Assembly: GCF_024509055.1 (NCBI RefSeq)
Contig: NZ_JANINM010000482.1
Coordinates: 1 to 64,000 of the forward strand
DNA length: 64,000 nucleotides
Direction of reading: 5' to 3'
From: Mesorhizobium sp.
Lineage (GTDB): Bacteria; Pseudomonadota; Alphaproteobacteria; Rhizobiales; Rhizobiaceae
The position numbers were made by a program, and so were the translations under genes. This document shows positions 34,846 through 45,318 of this stretch, in pieces; position 1 is the first letter of the stretch, and each line of letters opens with the position of its first letter. Below the pieces are notes generated by a model, which saw nothing but the letters and a program-made list of their open reading frames with translations, ran no database searches and was not told the DNA's origin.

Positions 34846-35652
34846 ATGATCAATCGACGCAGCCTGCTGATGGCATCGCTTGCGGCCCTGCTGCCGGCGC
34901 GCGCGTCGGCGGCCTGGTGGCCGAGCCGGCCAGAGCCGCAGACATTCGACTACGGCCCGGCAAAGCTCGACATCTACGCGCCGGAAGGCGCGCATGGACT
35001 GCCGGTCGTGTTCTTCGTCCATGGCGGCGGCTGGCGAATCGGAAACCGGTCCGAGGTCCATGCCAAGCCCGGCTTCCTGCTCGACAACGGTTTCTGTTTC
35101 GTGTCGATCGATTATCGCATGCTGCCCGGCGCCGATGTCACCACGCAGGCGGGCGATGTCGCCAAGGCCTATGCCTATGTCCGGGCCAACATCGCCAGCC
35201 ACGGCGGCGACCCCGCCCGTATCGCCGCGATGGGTCATTCGTCCGGTTGCCATCTGGTCGCGCTGACGGGCATGCGGGGCGACCTGCCGGGCGTTGTCGC
35301 GCTGGTGCTCGACGATACCAGGGCCTACGATCTGGAGGCGCTGGCGAAAAATGGCGGCATGGTGCGCGCCTATGCCCGCGCCTTCCCCGACCGGGCGCAG
35401 TGGCGCGCGCTCTCGCCGGCCAGCTATGTGGATGGCCGCAAACATCCGCCGACCTTCATCACCTATTCCGGCGCGTCCGGCCGAGGGGCGGACTCGACGG
35501 CCTTCGCCGACCGGCTGCGCGCGACGGGCACCAAGGTGACGCTGTTCGACGGCAGCGCCTATTCGCATATGTCCATCGATCGCCGGCTCGGCAAGAACGG
35601 CGATGCGCTGAGCGATGCGGTCCTGGCCTTTCTCAAGGCCTCGATCGCCTGA
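34846..35652 (+). CDS. Alpha/beta hydrolase (esterase/lipase-like) with Tat-type signal
   Basis: 268 aa from the third of three adjacent ATGs, chosen because GGAG lies 6 bases before it. The start INRRSLLMASLAALLPARASA looks like a Tat signal, so the enzyme is probably exported to the periplasm. The hydrolase core has the HGGGW oxyanion motif (about residue 59), the nucleophile elbow GHSSGCH (about 131) and a C-terminal His region (YSHMSIDRRLG). The fold is that of BD-FAE/carboxylesterase-type proteins (VFFVHGGGW). The substrate is unknown. Confidence 0.85.
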   Translation: MINRRSLLMASLAALLPARASAAWWPSRPEPQTFDYGPAKLDIYAPEGAHGLPVVFFVHGGGWRIGNRSEVHAKPGFLLDNGFCFVSIDYRMLPGADVTTQAGDVAKAYAYVRANIASHGGDPARIAAMGHSSGCHLVALTGMRGDLPGVVALVLDDTRAYDLEALAKNGGMVRAYARAFPDRAQWRALSPASYVDGRKHPPTFITYSGASGRGADSTAFADRLRATGTKVTLFDGSAYSHMSIDRRLGKNGDALSDAVLAFLKASIA

Positions 35653-35794
35653 CGTCGCACGGAGCACCGGCTCCGCCTTTGGGCTGGCGCCGTATTTCCC
35701 CGAACTGGATCAGGTCAAAGTCCGTAACCGGACATTGCGACAGGAGGCTGCGTGAGCCAATTGTCCGGCGACCACCGGAAACAAGGGGAATGCA

Positions 35795-37348
35795 ATGAAC
35801 GGAGCCGACGTCCTGTGCGACGTGCTTTTGGCGAACGACGTGAATGTCTGCTTCGCCAATCCCGGCACCTCGGAAATGCATTTCGTCGCGGCGCTCGACC
35901 GCAAGCCGGAGATGCGTTGCGTGCTCGGCCTCTTCGAGGGCGTGGTGACGGGAGCCGCCGACGGCTATGCCAGGATGACCGACCGGCCGGCGGCGACGCT
36001 GTTGCACACCGGTCCGGGCCTCGCCAACGGATTGGCCAACATCCACAATGCCAGGCGTGCCCGCGTGCCGATGATCAACATCGTCGGCGACCATGCCTCC
36101 TACCACCTGCCGCTCGATGCGCCGCTCACCAGCGACATAGAGGGCCTGGCGGCGCCGATGTCGAACTGGGTCCACCGCATCGCGGGGCCCGCCGACATCG
36201 CGCCGGCCGCGCAAGAGGCTTTTCGCGCCGCGCTGACCCCTCCCGCCATCGCGACGCTGATCCTGCCGGCGGATGCCGCCTGGGGCGAGGCCGGTCCGGT
36301 CCAATCGGCGAAGGTGGAGCTTGCCGCGCCTGCGGCCGTCGACATGAGCGCGGTGCGCAAGGTTGCCGAGGCCATTCGCGCCGCTCCCGGCCGCGTCGGC
36401 ATGATCGTGCGCGGACAGGCGGCGCGCGCGGATGCGCTTGAAATCGCCGGCCAGATATCGGCGGCCCTGGGCGTGCGCCTCTTCAGCGAGGTTCTGATCG
36501 CCCGGATGCAGCGCGGGCGCGGGCGGGTCGCGCCGACCCGCATTCCCTATCCGATCGACGCGGCCCGTGCTCTGCTCGCCGACATCGATGTCCTGATCCT
36601 TGTCGGGGCCAGGGAACCGGTTGCGTTCTTTGCCTATCCCGGCAAGCCGGGACGGCTTGTGCGCGAGGGCAGCGAGGTTATGACGCTGGCAGCGCACGGC
36701 GAGGACCTGAAGGCGGCACTCGCCGCGTTGCGGGACGAGTTGGGCGTCAAGCCCTCCCAACTGGTGTCGGCGGCGGCAGCATTCCCCGATGAGCCGACCC
36801 CGCGTGGCAAGCTGACCGACGACGCCATTGCCGTTTCGGTGGCGAGGAGACTCCCGGAGAACGCGATCGTCTGCGACGAAGCCGTCACGTCGGCGCGGCG
36901 CTATTTCGCGCTGTCGGCCTTTGCCGCGCCGCACGACTACATGATGGGCACGGGCGGGTCGATCGGCGGCGGCATGCCGATGGCGACGGGGGCCGCGATC
37001 GCCTGTCCGGATCGCAAGGTGGTCAATCTCGAGGCCGACGGCAGCGGCATGTACACGGTCCAGGCGCTATGGACACAGGCGAGGGAAAAGCTCGACGTAT
37101 TGACGATCGTCTTTTCCAACCGCACCTACGCCATACTGCATGGCGAGATGCGCAATGTCGGGGTGAACGCCATCGGCGAGAATGCGCGGCGCATGCTCGA
37201 TCTCGATCAGCCGGCGCTGGATTGGGTTTCGCTGGCAAAGGGAATGGGCGTCGAAGCCGCTCGCGCCGATACGTGCGAAAGGTTCGACGCGCTGCTGGAG
37301 AGCGCGTTGTCGCGCCCAGGACCATTCCTTATCGAGGCCGTGATCTGA
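35795..37348 (+). CDS. Thiamine-pyrophosphate enzyme, acetolactate-synthase-like
   Basis: A 517-aa TPP enzyme. The N-terminal Pyr domain has NPGTSEMHFVAAL (about 22-34) with Glu51-type catalytic Glu in LFEGVVTGAADGYARM; the C-terminal PP domain has the metal-binding GDG-like ADGSGMYTVQALWT (about 413). It is shorter than true acetolactate synthases (about 560-590 aa) and lacks a regulatory partner gene nearby, so it is more likely a decarboxylase-type relative of uncertain substrate. An AGGGG-like ribosome binding site (AAGGGGAATGCA) precedes the ATG. Confidence 0.85.
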   Translation: MNGADVLCDVLLANDVNVCFANPGTSEMHFVAALDRKPEMRCVLGLFEGVVTGAADGYARMTDRPAATLLHTGPGLANGLANIHNARRARVPMINIVGDHASYHLPLDAPLTSDIEGLAAPMSNWVHRIAGPADIAPAAQEAFRAALTPPAIATLILPADAAWGEAGPVQSAKVELAAPAAVDMSAVRKVAEAIRAAPGRVGMIVRGQAARADALEIAGQISAALGVRLFSEVLIARMQRGRGRVAPTRIPYPIDAARALLADIDVLILVGAREPVAFFAYPGKPGRLVREGSEVMTLAAHGEDLKAALAALRDELGVKPSQLVSAAAAFPDEPTPRGKLTDDAIAVSVARRLPENAIVCDEAVTSARRYFALSAFAAPHDYMMGTGGSIGGGMPMATGAAIACPDRKVVNLEADGSGMYTVQALWTQAREKLDVLTIVFSNRTYAILHGEMRNVGVNAIGENARRMLDLDQPALDWVSLAKGMGVEAARADTCERFDALLESALSRPGPFLIEAVI

Positions 37349-37375
37349 CGGGTTGCGGCCCGCGCCGTCCTGAGC

Positions 37376-37678
37376 TTACCAGCGCGTCTTCTCGCCGGGC
37401 GCCGCCGGTTCGATAGCCAGCGCGTGCACGCCGGCCTTCAGTTCATCGGCAAGCAGTGCGTTGACGGCGCGGTGGCGATCGATGCGGCTCATGCCGGCAA
37501 AGCTCGGCGCGACGATGCGGACGCGAAAATGCGTCTCGCCCGTGCCGTCGAAGGTGGCGTGGTGACCGGATTCGACATGGTGATGGCCGGCGTGAAGGTG
37601 GCTTTCGTTGATGACCGACAGCCTTTCCGGCGAAAATGCCGCTGTCAGCTTGCTTTCCATCGTCGACTGTATGGACAT
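37376..37678 (-). CDS. BolA family protein
   Basis: A 100-aa BolA-like protein with the family core: ESHLHAGHHHVESGHHATFDGTGETHFRVRIVAPSF (about 25-60, in part) and the class C-terminal HRAVNALLADEL helix with a final VHALAI strand. BolA proteins bind glutaredoxin-linked [2Fe-2S] clusters and act in iron homeostasis or stress-regulated transcription. The His-rich loop is a normal feature. It is convergent to the TPP enzyme gene. Confidence 0.9.
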   Translation of the reverse strand: MSIQSTMESKLTAAFSPERLSVINESHLHAGHHHVESGHHATFDGTGETHFRVRIVAPSFAGMSRIDRHRAVNALLADELKAGVHALAIEPAAPGEKTRW

Positions 37679-37835
37679 CCTGGCATCCCTTCACCACATG
37701 ACGGCATAGCCGCAAATCATCTACGGCACCGCCGCAAAATCCGAAATTTCGACCGCTTTTAAGCCGCGATTCAGCGGTTAGGGCGATCATCGGCGAAATG
37801 TCAATTCTTGTTTCGCAGTAGCGAACAGCCCATAA

Positions 37836-38459
37836 ATGGGTGAGATGAAACCGTATCCCAAATATTTCGAGAAAATCCGCATCCGGCCGGAAAAGGACGC
37901 GGAGCTGAAGTCGCATGCCCCGATCTGCCAGTGGGACGGTTGCCACGAGGCCGGCACGCATCGCGCTCCGGTCGGACGCCTGAAGGAGGGCGAGTATTTC
38001 CGCTTCTGCTTCGATCACGTTCGTGAATACAACAAGAGTTTCAATTATTTCTCGGGCGTGTCGGACACCGAGATCGCCCGCTTCCAGAAGGAGGCGCTGA
38101 CCGGACACCGGCCGACATGGCGCATGGGCGCCAATGGCGGCGGCATGCGCTCGGCGCCCGACTTTGCCCAGCAGCGTTCAGGGCGTGCCGGCTACCACAA
38201 CCGCATGCGCGATCCTTTCAACCTGTTCGGCGCCGGCGCGCGGGAGCCGCGCGAGCGCAAGGCAAAGCCGCTTGAGGCCAAGGCGCTGGAAACGCTTGGC
38301 CTTGATACAAAGGCGACTGGTCAGGACATCAAGGCGCGCTATAAGGAACTCGTGAAGCGCCACCATCCGGATGCGAATGGCGGCGACAGGGGTTCGGAAG
38401 ACAGGTTCCGCGATGTGCTGCAGGCCTATCGCGTGCTCAAGCAGGCAGGATTGTGCTGA
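37836..38459 (+). CDS. DnaJ-like protein with C-terminal J domain
   Basis: A 207-aa protein with a J domain at its end (about 150-205): LETLGLDTKATGQDIKARYKEL, the HPD motif in KRHHPDANGG, then DRFRDVLQAYRVL. The N-terminal 140 residues have Cys/His pairs (CQWDGC...H) in a conserved alphaproteobacterial domain. It would stimulate DnaK. The gene precedes cobS, a linkage common in rhizobia, and a perfect inverted repeat lies between them. Confidence 0.9.
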   Translation: MGEMKPYPKYFEKIRIRPEKDAELKSHAPICQWDGCHEAGTHRAPVGRLKEGEYFRFCFDHVREYNKSFNYFSGVSDTEIARFQKEALTGHRPTWRMGANGGGMRSAPDFAQQRSGRAGYHNRMRDPFNLFGAGAREPRERKAKPLEAKALETLGLDTKATGQDIKARYKELVKRHHPDANGGDRGSEDRFRDVLQAYRVLKQAGLC

Positions 38460-38480
38460 GCGACCCTACGGTCCGTGTCG

Positions 38481-38507
38481 TTTTCCAACTTTCATAAGGT
38501 TGGAAAA
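38481..38507. terminator. Perfect 9-bp inverted repeat between dnaJ-like and cobS
   Basis: TTTTCCAAC and GTTGGAAAA are separated by 9 nt. The A/T-rich ends could act as a terminator after the dnaJ-like gene, or as a cis site for the cobST unit. No T-tract beyond the arm. Confidence 0.4.
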
Positions 38508-38582
38508 GGCTCTAAGACCGCCCCCGGACAAAATCGATTGCCGGCGAAACGCGGCGTTTCGCCCGTGGAGACGTTGATAGAG

Positions 38583-39569
38583 ATGAACAAGGTCGATCGC
38601 GACATCGCCAACCTGCCCGACACGACGGTGTCGGTGAAGGAGAAATTCGGCTTCGACTCCAAGATGGTGGTTCCCGCCTACTCGGTGTCGACCGAGCATG
38701 TGCCGGACATCGACCCCGACTATCTGTTCGACAAGGCGACCACGCTGGCGATCCTCGCCGGCTTCGCCTACAACCGCCGCGTCATGGTGTCGGGCTATCA
38801 CGGCACCGGCAAATCGACCCATATCGAGCAGGTCGCCGCGCGCCTCAACTGGCCTTGCGTGCGCGTCAACCTCGACAGCCATGTCAGCCGTATCGATCTC
38901 GTCGGCAAGGACGCGATCGTCGTCAAGGAAGGCCTGCAGGTCACGGAATTCCGCGACGGCATCCTGCCCTGGGCTTATCAGCACAATGTGGCGCTCTGCT
39001 TCGACGAGTACGATGCCGGTCGCCCGGACGTGATGTTCGTCATCCAGCGCGTGCTGGAATCGTCCGGCCGTCTGACGCTGCTCGACCAGAGCCGGGTCAT
39101 CCGTCCGCACCCGGCTTTCCGGCTGTTTGCCACGGCGAACACCGTGGGCCTCGGCGATACCACCGGCCTCTATCACGGCACGCAGCAGATCAACCAGGCG
39201 CAGATGGACCGCTGGTCGATCGTCACCACGCTCAACTACCTGCCGCACGACAACGAAGTGAACATCGTGCTGGCCAAGGCCAAGCACTATCGCGACGGCA
39301 AGGGCAAGGACATCGTCAACAAGATGGTGCGCGTCGCCGACATGACGCGCTCGGCCTTCATCAATGGCGACCTCTCGACCGTGATGAGCCCGCGCACGGT
39401 CATCACCTGGGCCGAAAATGCCGAGATCTTCGGCGACATCGGCATGGCGTTCCGGCTCACCTTCCTCAACAAGTGCGACGAACTGGAGCGTTCGGTGGTG
39501 GCCGAATTCTATCAGCGCGCCTTCGGCGAGGAACTGCCGGAGAGCGCCGCCAACGTGGTGCTGGGGTAA
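38583..39569 (+). CDS. cobS: Cobaltochelatase subunit CobS
   Basis: 328 aa from [12 protein letters not shown], the normal start and length for CobS; the track GTG start 36 codons earlier lies across the inverted repeat and is unlikely. The AAA+ ATPase has Walker [19 protein letters not shown] (about 72-89) and the Walker B region [14 protein letters not shown] (about 137). With CobT and CobN it inserts cobalt into hydrogenobyrinic acid a,c-diamide in the aerobic cobalamin pathway. cobT follows 56 bp downstream. Confidence 0.95.
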   Translation: MNKVDRDIANLPDTTVSVKEKFGFDSKMVVPAYSVSTEHVPDIDPDYLFDKATTLAILAGFAYNRRVMVSGYHGTGKSTHIEQVAARLNWPCVRVNLDSHVSRIDLVGKDAIVVKEGLQVTEFRDGILPWAYQHNVALCFDEYDAGRPDVMFVIQRVLESSGRLTLLDQSRVIRPHPAFRLFATANTVGLGDTTGLYHGTQQINQAQMDRWSIVTTLNYLPHDNEVNIVLAKAKHYRDGKGKDIVNKMVRVADMTRSAFINGDLSTVMSPRTVITWAENAEIFGDIGMAFRLTFLNKCDELERSVVAEFYQRAFGEELPESAANVVLG

Positions 39570-39625
39570 AGCGCGTGCCGGAAGGCCCCAGCGCCTTTCA
39601 GGACAAATCGCGCAGGGAATGATCG

Positions 39626-41524
39626 ATGGCGGGTCCGGGCGACAACACGCGCAACAAGCCGAAGACGGGTTCTGAAGCGGACAGCTTCAAGCGCGCCGTA
39701 ACCGTCTGCATGCGCGCCGTCGCCGGCGACAAGGACCTCGAGGTCGGCTTTGCCAAGGACCGCCCGGCGCTTGCCGGCAACCGCGCGCGGCTTCCAGAAC
39801 TGCCGAAGAAGGCGTCCCGCAACGATATCGCGATCACCCGCGGCATCGGCGATTCCATGGCGCTGAAGCGCGCCTGCCACGACCAGCGCATTCACACAAA
39901 GCTGGCGCCGGAAGGCAAGCTGGCGCGGGCCATCTATGACGCTGTCGAGCAGGCGCGCGTCGAGGCGATAGGCAGCCGCGCCATGCAAGGCGTCGCCGAC
40001 AATATCGGCTCGATGCTCGAGGACAAGTATGCCAAGGCTAACCTCGTCGACGTCAAGGACAAGGCCGACGCGCCGCTTGAGGAAGCCATCGCGCTGATGG
40101 TGCGCGAGAAGCTCACCGGCCGCCCGGTGCCGAAGAGCGGCGAGCGGATGGTGGAGCTGTGGCGCCCCTGGGTCGAGGAGAAGGCCAGCGCCGATATCGA
40201 CGGGCTTTCGTCCAAGCTCGGCGACCAGCAGGCCTTCGCACGCGTCGTGCGCGACATGCTCGTCTCCATGGAGATGGCCGAGGAGCTCGGCGACGACCAG
40301 GAGACGGAGGACACGGAAGACAACGAAGAGAACGAGCAGCAGGGCGAGGAACAGAGCGAGGAAGGCGGCGAGGACGATTCCGGGTCCGAGCAATCGCAGT
40401 CCGAGGACGCTGAGGCATCCGCCGACGAGGAAGAGTCGGCCGAGACGGAAGCGACCGACGCCACTTCCGACGATCTCTCCGACGAGGACGATTCCGACGC
40501 GGAGACACCCGGCGAGGCGAAGCGCAACGACAACCCATTCCTCAACCTGCCGAGGGAGATCGACTACAAGGTCTTCACCACCGCCTTCGACGAGACGGTC
40601 GGCGCCGAGGACCTTTGCGAGGAAGAAGAGCTCGATCGGCTGCGAGCCTTCCTCGACAAGCAGCTTGCCAATCTCTCCGGCGTCGTTGGCCGGCTCGCCA
40701 ACCGCCTGCAGCGCCGGCTGATGGCGCAGCAGAACCGCTCCTGGGATTTCGACCTGGAGGAAGGCTATCTCGATCCGGCGCGGCTGGTGCGCGTCGTCAT
40801 CGATCCGATGCAGCCGCTGTCCTTCAAGCAGGAGCGCGACACCAAGTTCCGCGACACCGTGGTGTCGCTGGTGCTCGACAATTCGGGCTCGATGCGCGGC
40901 CGGCCGATCACGGTCGCTGCCACTTGCGCCGACATCTTGGCGCGCACGCTGGAACGCTGCGGCGTTTCGGTCGAGATTCTCGGCTTCACCACGCGTGCGT
41001 GGAAGGGCGGGCAGGCGCGCGAGAAATGGCTGAAGGACGGCAAGCCGCCGAACCCGGGCCGGCTCAACGACCTGCGCCACATCATCTACAAGTCCGCCGA
41101 CCATCCGTGGCGGCGCGCGCGGCGCAATCTCGGGCTGATGATGCGCGAGGGCCTGCTCAAGGAGAACATCGACGGCGAGGCGCTGCTTTGGGCGCATAAC
41201 CGGCTGATCGGGCGCCCCGAGCAGCGCAAGATCCTGATGATGATTTCGGACGGCGCGCCGGTCGACGATTCCACGCTCTCGGTCAATCCCGGCAATTATC
41301 TCGAGCGCCACCTGCGCGCGGTGATCGAGCTGATCGAGACGCGCTCGCCGGTAGAACTGCTTGCCATCGGCATCGGCCACGACGTGACCCGCTACTATCG
41401 CCGCGCCGTCACCATCGTCGATGCCGAGGAACTCGCAGGCGCCATGACCGAGCAGCTGGCTTCGCTGTTCGGAGAGGAAAGCGCGCGGGACACGCGGCGC
41501 GGCGGGCTGCGGCGCGCTGGATGA
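39626..41524 (+). CDS. cobT: Cobaltochelatase subunit CobT
   Basis: A 632-aa CobT. The middle (about 215-305) is a very acidic low-complexity linker with many Glu/Asp, as in the family. The C-terminal VWA-like domain (about 405-620) has the MIDAS motif [13 protein letters not shown] (about 414) and [13 protein letters not shown] (about 537). With CobS it forms the AAA+/VWA motor of the cobaltochelatase. Its end overlaps the next gene by four bases. Confidence 0.95.
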   Translation: MAGPGDNTRNKPKTGSEADSFKRAVTVCMRAVAGDKDLEVGFAKDRPALAGNRARLPELPKKASRNDIAITRGIGDSMALKRACHDQRIHTKLAPEGKLARAIYDAVEQARVEAIGSRAMQGVADNIGSMLEDKYAKANLVDVKDKADAPLEEAIALMVREKLTGRPVPKSGERMVELWRPWVEEKASADIDGLSSKLGDQQAFARVVRDMLVSMEMAEELGDDQETEDTEDNEENEQQGEEQSEEGGEDDSGSEQSQSEDAEASADEEESAETEATDATSDDLSDEDDSDAETPGEAKRNDNPFLNLPREIDYKVFTTAFDETVGAEDLCEEEELDRLRAFLDKQLANLSGVVGRLANRLQRRLMAQQNRSWDFDLEEGYLDPARLVRVVIDPMQPLSFKQERDTKFRDTVVSLVLDNSGSMRGRPITVAATCADILARTLERCGVSVEILGFTTRAWKGGQAREKWLKDGKPPNPGRLNDLRHIIYKSADHPWRRARRNLGLMMREGLLKENIDGEALLWAHNRLIGRPEQRKILMMISDGAPVDDSTLSVNPGNYLERHLRAVIELIETRSPVELLAIGIGHDVTRYYRRAVTIVDAEELAGAMTEQLASLFGEESARDTRRGGLRRAG

Positions 41525-42544
41525 TCTTTTCGCGCGGCGAGGGCCGGCGGACGGTTTTCACCTGCTTGCTGGTCTGTTTGGCGGCTTTGTCGGCGAATGC
41601 CGCCGAGCGAGCCGCGGTCGAGACGGTCGAGATATCGGCGCGGCCGATTACCCAGTTCCATATCGGCCATGACGAGAAGCGGTTCGGTCCGCTCGAATTC
41701 GTCGGCGGGCTGGAGATGACCTCGCCTTCAGGCGATTTCGGCGCGCTGTCGGCACTGCGCTTCCTGAAGCCAGGCAGCGATTTCATCGGCGTCGCCGACA
41801 CCGGCTTCTGGTTCTTCGGCACGATCACGCATGATGCGGACAAGCGGCCTTCCGGAATCCGGAACTTCCGCATGCAGCGGATGGTCGACGCTTCCGGCCG
41901 GGCGGTCGAGAAGAAAGGGAAGGTCGATGCCGAGGGCCTCGCGGTGAAAGACGGTATCGCCACGGTCGGGTTCGAGCGCGACCATCGCGTCGTCCAGTTC
42001 AGGATCGATCCGGACGATATGAAGGCGCCGTTCAGGGCGCTCGATTTCCTGATCCCGGCTCGGGAGTTGCGCCAGAACCGCGGCTTCGAGACGGTCGCGC
42101 AAGCCGACCCCCCCCAGCCGTCTCCAGGGCGGGCTGGTCGTGGTTTCGGAAAGAAGCCTCGACAAGGCCGGCAACATCTATGCCGCCATCATCGAAGGAC
42201 CGCATAAGGGCATCTTCACCATCAAGCGAAACGGTGATTTCGACATCACCGACGGCGCTTTCCTGCCAGGTGGCGACCTGCTGCTGCTCGAGCGCAGCTT
42301 CTCCATTGCGCGCGGCGTGAAGATGCGGCTGCGACGCATCCATGGCGACAGCGTCGAGAAGGGCGCGGTCGCCGACGGACCAGTGCTGTTGGAAGCCGAC
42401 ATGGGCTACCAGATCGACAACATGGAAGGTCTCGACGTCTGGACCCGAGACGACGGCGTGCAGATGGTGTCGCTGGTGTCGGACGACAACCACTCGATCC
42501 TGCAGCGCAATCTCTATCTGGAGTTCATGCTGCACGGAGATTGA
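41521..42544 (+). pseudogene. Phytase-like esterase, frameshifted at a C8 tract
   Basis: The protein begins with a signal peptide (about residues 10-28, TVFTCLLVCLAALSANAAE) and continues as an esterase-like activity of phytase-type beta-propeller (GLEMTSPSGDFGALSALRF, GVADTGFWF, DAEGLAVKDG). After residue about 200 the frame is lost at CCCCCCCC (42108-42115); with seven Cs the frame would continue as PSRLQGGLVVVSERSLDKAGN and end normally at 42544, giving about 340 aa. It overlaps cobT by ATGA. It is either a decayed gene, a phase-variable gene or an assembly error at the homopolymer. Confidence 0.8.
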
Positions 42545-42558
42545 GCGGCCTCCGCCTC

Positions 42559-44337
42559 TCAGCGAATCCTGTACAACTGGATCGGCTTGCCGCTGGTCGA
42601 GCCGACCAATTCCAGCCAATCCGGGACATCTCCGCGCAGCAATTGCGCGACCAGGCCGGCCGGCGCGTCCTGGGCGAGCGAGATTTCTTCCGAATTGCCG
42701 CGGCAAATCGCAACCAGTCCGACATGCTCGCGCTCGATGACCGCATGCGCGGCCTCGGGCGATCCCATGAAGGCATCGAGCATCGCGAGGTTGCCGGCGA
42801 TATTGCGGTGGTATGGGCCGGCCAGCGTCCTGTGGCCGGTGAACATCAAGATGGCGGAGCCGAGGTTCGAAGAGGCAAGGACTGTGGTCGCCGGCATGGA
42901 AGCAAGATCGCTGAAATCTCCAGCCCTGCCGCAGGTGATTGCGTGATCGGCATCGGAATTGACCTTGCTCGGCGCGTTCTGGACCACGGACTGGGCCGCG
43001 ACCGCGACACCCGCCCAGGTCGCGTTGAGCGACACCAGCCATGTCGCCGCAATACGGGTGGACACGCGCCAGGAAGGAGCAATGTTGGCCTGCAGACGTA
43101 TCCTCGCGATCCAGGCCGAGAGCGGCAGCACGGAGAAGGTGACCGAGAAGGTCGAGGCCCGCACCTCCCACAAGCTGACCGTAAAGGCGACGGTCAGCAA
43201 CACGGCGACAAGCATTTCCTCGCGGCGCAGGCGACGATTGCGCAACTGAGCGCCAATCAGAAGGATCGCGATGAAGGGTGTCACATAGCGTGCGGCCATC
43301 AACTTCGGCTGGTGGACCGCGACGCTGAAGAAAGGCTGCGCCTCGACGACACCGTCCAGCCAGTAAGTGCGGACACGCACGTCCATGTCGGCATAGGGCA
43401 TTGCCAGGCATTGTGGGAAGAGCGCGACCGTGACGGCCCCGACAGCCATGGCCAGCCCCGCCATCCAGGCAAGCCGCGTCCGGACTGTCGACTGTTTGGA
43501 TAAGCCGGCGATTGCCGCAAGGCCGAAGCCGGACAGTGCCGCAACCACGAACTGGAATGACGAGAAGGCATCGCACTGGGCAATGCTCCATGCCGACGGT
43601 CTCACGGTAGCGACCAGGACTACCGAGGCCGTGATCGCAAATCCCATGCCGAAGCCGCTTGCGGTCGGACGCTCCTTTTCATCAAGGATGAAAAGGAGGG
43701 CGGCACAGACGCCTAGTGACGCCACGTAGGGGGCGGTTTCCATGCCGATGGCCAGCGTCAGGCCCGCGCACAGGCCTGAGAACAGCGCCGCGGGCCGCCA
43801 GAAAGGCGCCTCCATCAGCAGGCAGAGGCTGGCTGCCGTCAGGAGCACCTGGATGTTGTGATGATCAACCGTGCCGGGGCTGAAGATGCCGAGGAAGAAA
43901 AGCCCGGCGGTGGACAGTATGAGCGCCGGCAGCGCCACGTTGGCGCCGGCGAAGCGCTGCGAGGCGCGCAGGATGACAAAGATGGTGAGGCCGTAGAGAA
44001 GGACAGGCCATATGATCTGGGCCGCCCGCTCACCTGTCGCGGTGCTTGCGCCGAACGCCTCGGAGGCCAGAATGATCAGCGCGATCGGTGCGTCGACCAG
44101 TCGCGACCAATGCATGACGAAGCCGCCCGCCGGCCCCATCCTGTACTGATGAAGGTCGAACCAGCCCTGGCCGGCGCGAAGGTCGCGGACCTGGACCAAC
44201 TGCAGCATGCTGTCATTGTCGCTTCCGTAATCCGCAAGCGACGGAAAGCCGGAGATCGCGTTGATGGCCAGCACGACCAGCGTCGCGCAGAGCGCTAGCA
44301 GGAGATCATTTTTCCAACCGGTGCGCTGGAGGGTCAT
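42559..44337 (-). CDS. Multi-pass membrane protein, GT-C glycosyltransferase-like
   Basis: 592 aa from MTLQRTGWKNDLLL; the track start 53 codons earlier has no matching signal. The first 450 residues contain about 10-12 hydrophobic segments. The first loop has GSDNDSMLQLVQVRDLRAG and MHWSRLVDAP, a pattern with an acidic residue in the first periplasmic loop typical of GT-C glycosyltransferases (STT3/PMT type). The C-terminal 150 residues form a soluble periplasmic domain. A role in lipopolysaccharide or glycan modification is inference. Confidence 0.7.
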   Translation of the reverse strand: MTLQRTGWKNDLLLALCATLVVLAINAISGFPSLADYGSDNDSMLQLVQVRDLRAGQGWFDLHQYRMGPAGGFVMHWSRLVDAPIALIILASEAFGASTATGERAAQIIWPVLLYGLTIFVILRASQRFAGANVALPALILSTAGLFFLGIFSPGTVDHHNIQVLLTAASLCLLMEAPFWRPAALFSGLCAGLTLAIGMETAPYVASLGVCAALLFILDEKERPTASGFGMGFAITASVVLVATVRPSAWSIAQCDAFSSFQFVVAALSGFGLAAIAGLSKQSTVRTRLAWMAGLAMAVGAVTVALFPQCLAMPYADMDVRVRTYWLDGVVEAQPFFSVAVHQPKLMAARYVTPFIAILLIGAQLRNRRLRREEMLVAVLLTVAFTVSLWEVRASTFSVTFSVLPLSAWIARIRLQANIAPSWRVSTRIAATWLVSLNATWAGVAVAAQSVVQNAPSKVNSDADHAITCGRAGDFSDLASMPATTVLASSNLGSAILMFTGHRTLAGPYHRNIAGNLAMLDAFMGSPEAAHAVIEREHVGLVAICRGNSEEISLAQDAPAGLVAQLLRGDVPDWLELVGSTSGKPIQLYRIR

Positions 44338-44517
44338 GCTGGTCGCTTCGCCTTGGACGATTTTCGCGATCCTGCACGATCGGCCGTAAGAAAGCGTAAA
44401 GCCATCGGGATATCGCATGGCGATGGCCGGCCGGCTGCGGCGGAGCCGTAAGATCTGACAGATGCGCCATCGCGGCGTTCCTCGACCGCCCCGCAAGGCG
44501 CGAGACGGCTGGCGCTG

Positions 44518-45192
44518 TCACCGTTGCGATCCGTTGGTCGCGATCCAGATGACATGGCGGGCGCCGCGCTTTCCGCGGGCGCGCGTGTTGACCTCCTCGA
44601 CCGTGAAGCCCGCCTGCTTCAGCCGCCGCGTGAAGCCGCTGTCCGGCCCCTGCGACCAGACCGCCAGTACGCCAGCGGGCTTCAATGCGGCGCGCGCGGC
44701 TGCGAGGCCGTCCACGCTGTAGAGCGCATCATTGCCCTTGTAGACGATGCCTTCCGGGCCATTGTCGACATCGAGCAGGATGACGTCCCACAGATTCGAG
44801 CGGATTACACGCCCGACATCAACCTCGCGGATGGTGACACGGGGATCGTCGAGGCAGCCGCCGAAGATCTCGGCCATCGGGCCGCGCGCCCAGGCGACGA
44901 CCTCGGGGACCAACTCGGCAACGGTGATGGCAGCGTCGTCGCCTAGCGAAGCAAGGGCGGCGCGCAGCGTGAAACCCATTCCGAGACCGCCGATCAGGAT
45001 TTCCGGCTGCTTGCGGCCAGCGATCCGCTCGCAGGAAAGCCGCGCCAGCGCCTCCTCGGAGCCGCTGAGTCGGCTGTTCATCAGCTCGTTCGTGCCCAGC
45101 ATGATCGAGAACTCGGCACCGCGCCGCTTCAGGCGGAGTTCCTGATCGCCATCGGAGGCGCGAGCCGAAGCAAGTTGAACCCAGGGGATCAC
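44518..45192 (-). CDS. Spermidine-synthase-like protein
   Basis: A 224-aa Rossmann methyltransferase-fold protein of the spermidine synthase type. Motif I is ILIGGLGMGFTLRAAL (about residue 66), the acidic residue at the end of the next strand is in VAELVPEVV, and the catalytic-loop-like LDVDNGPEGIV follows. The enzyme lacks the usual long N-terminal strand domain, and rhizobial spermidine synthesis mostly uses other enzymes, so substrate is uncertain. It starts with GTG. Confidence 0.75.
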   Translation of the reverse strand: MIPWVQLASARASDGDQELRLKRRGAEFSIMLGTNELMNSRLSGSEEALARLSCERIAGRKQPEILIGGLGMGFTLRAALASLGDDAAITVAELVPEVVAWARGPMAEIFGGCLDDPRVTIREVDVGRVIRSNLWDVILLDVDNGPEGIVYKGNDALYSVDGLAAARAALKPAGVLAVWSQGPDSGFTRRLKQAGFTVEEVNTRARGKRGARHVIWIATNGSQR

Positions 45193-45248
45193 GGGCTGAA
45201 GCCTGTTCCATCCGGATAAAGCCGGGGTGGGGCTCGATCTCTTTGTTT

Positions 45249-45318
45249 GAGCATGATCTTTTCCAAAACCCGGTTTCCAGGGTTCGCCAAAGCGGACCTT
45301 GAGTCGACGATCATACTC
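45249..45318. repeat. Degenerate Rhizobiales-type palindromic repeat
   Basis: The segment begins GAGCATGATCTTTTCCAAAACC and ends GATCATACTC, with inverted ends. It resembles the widespread rhizobial repeat with the GCATGATCTTTTCCGAAAACCGG consensus. It fills most of the gap between the spermidine-synthase-like and transporter genes. Confidence 0.55.

Noticed and set aside
35690-35725. Sequence resembling the end of a TPP riboswitch (CTGGATCAGGT on the plus strand)
   Set aside because: The orientation is opposite to the TPP-enzyme gene and the other aptamer parts are absent; probably chance.
42032-43591. Long minus-strand ORF of 519 aa
   Set aside because: Shadow of the GT-C-like gene and the esterase in a high-GC region; composition rich in Arg/Gly/Pro with no family match.
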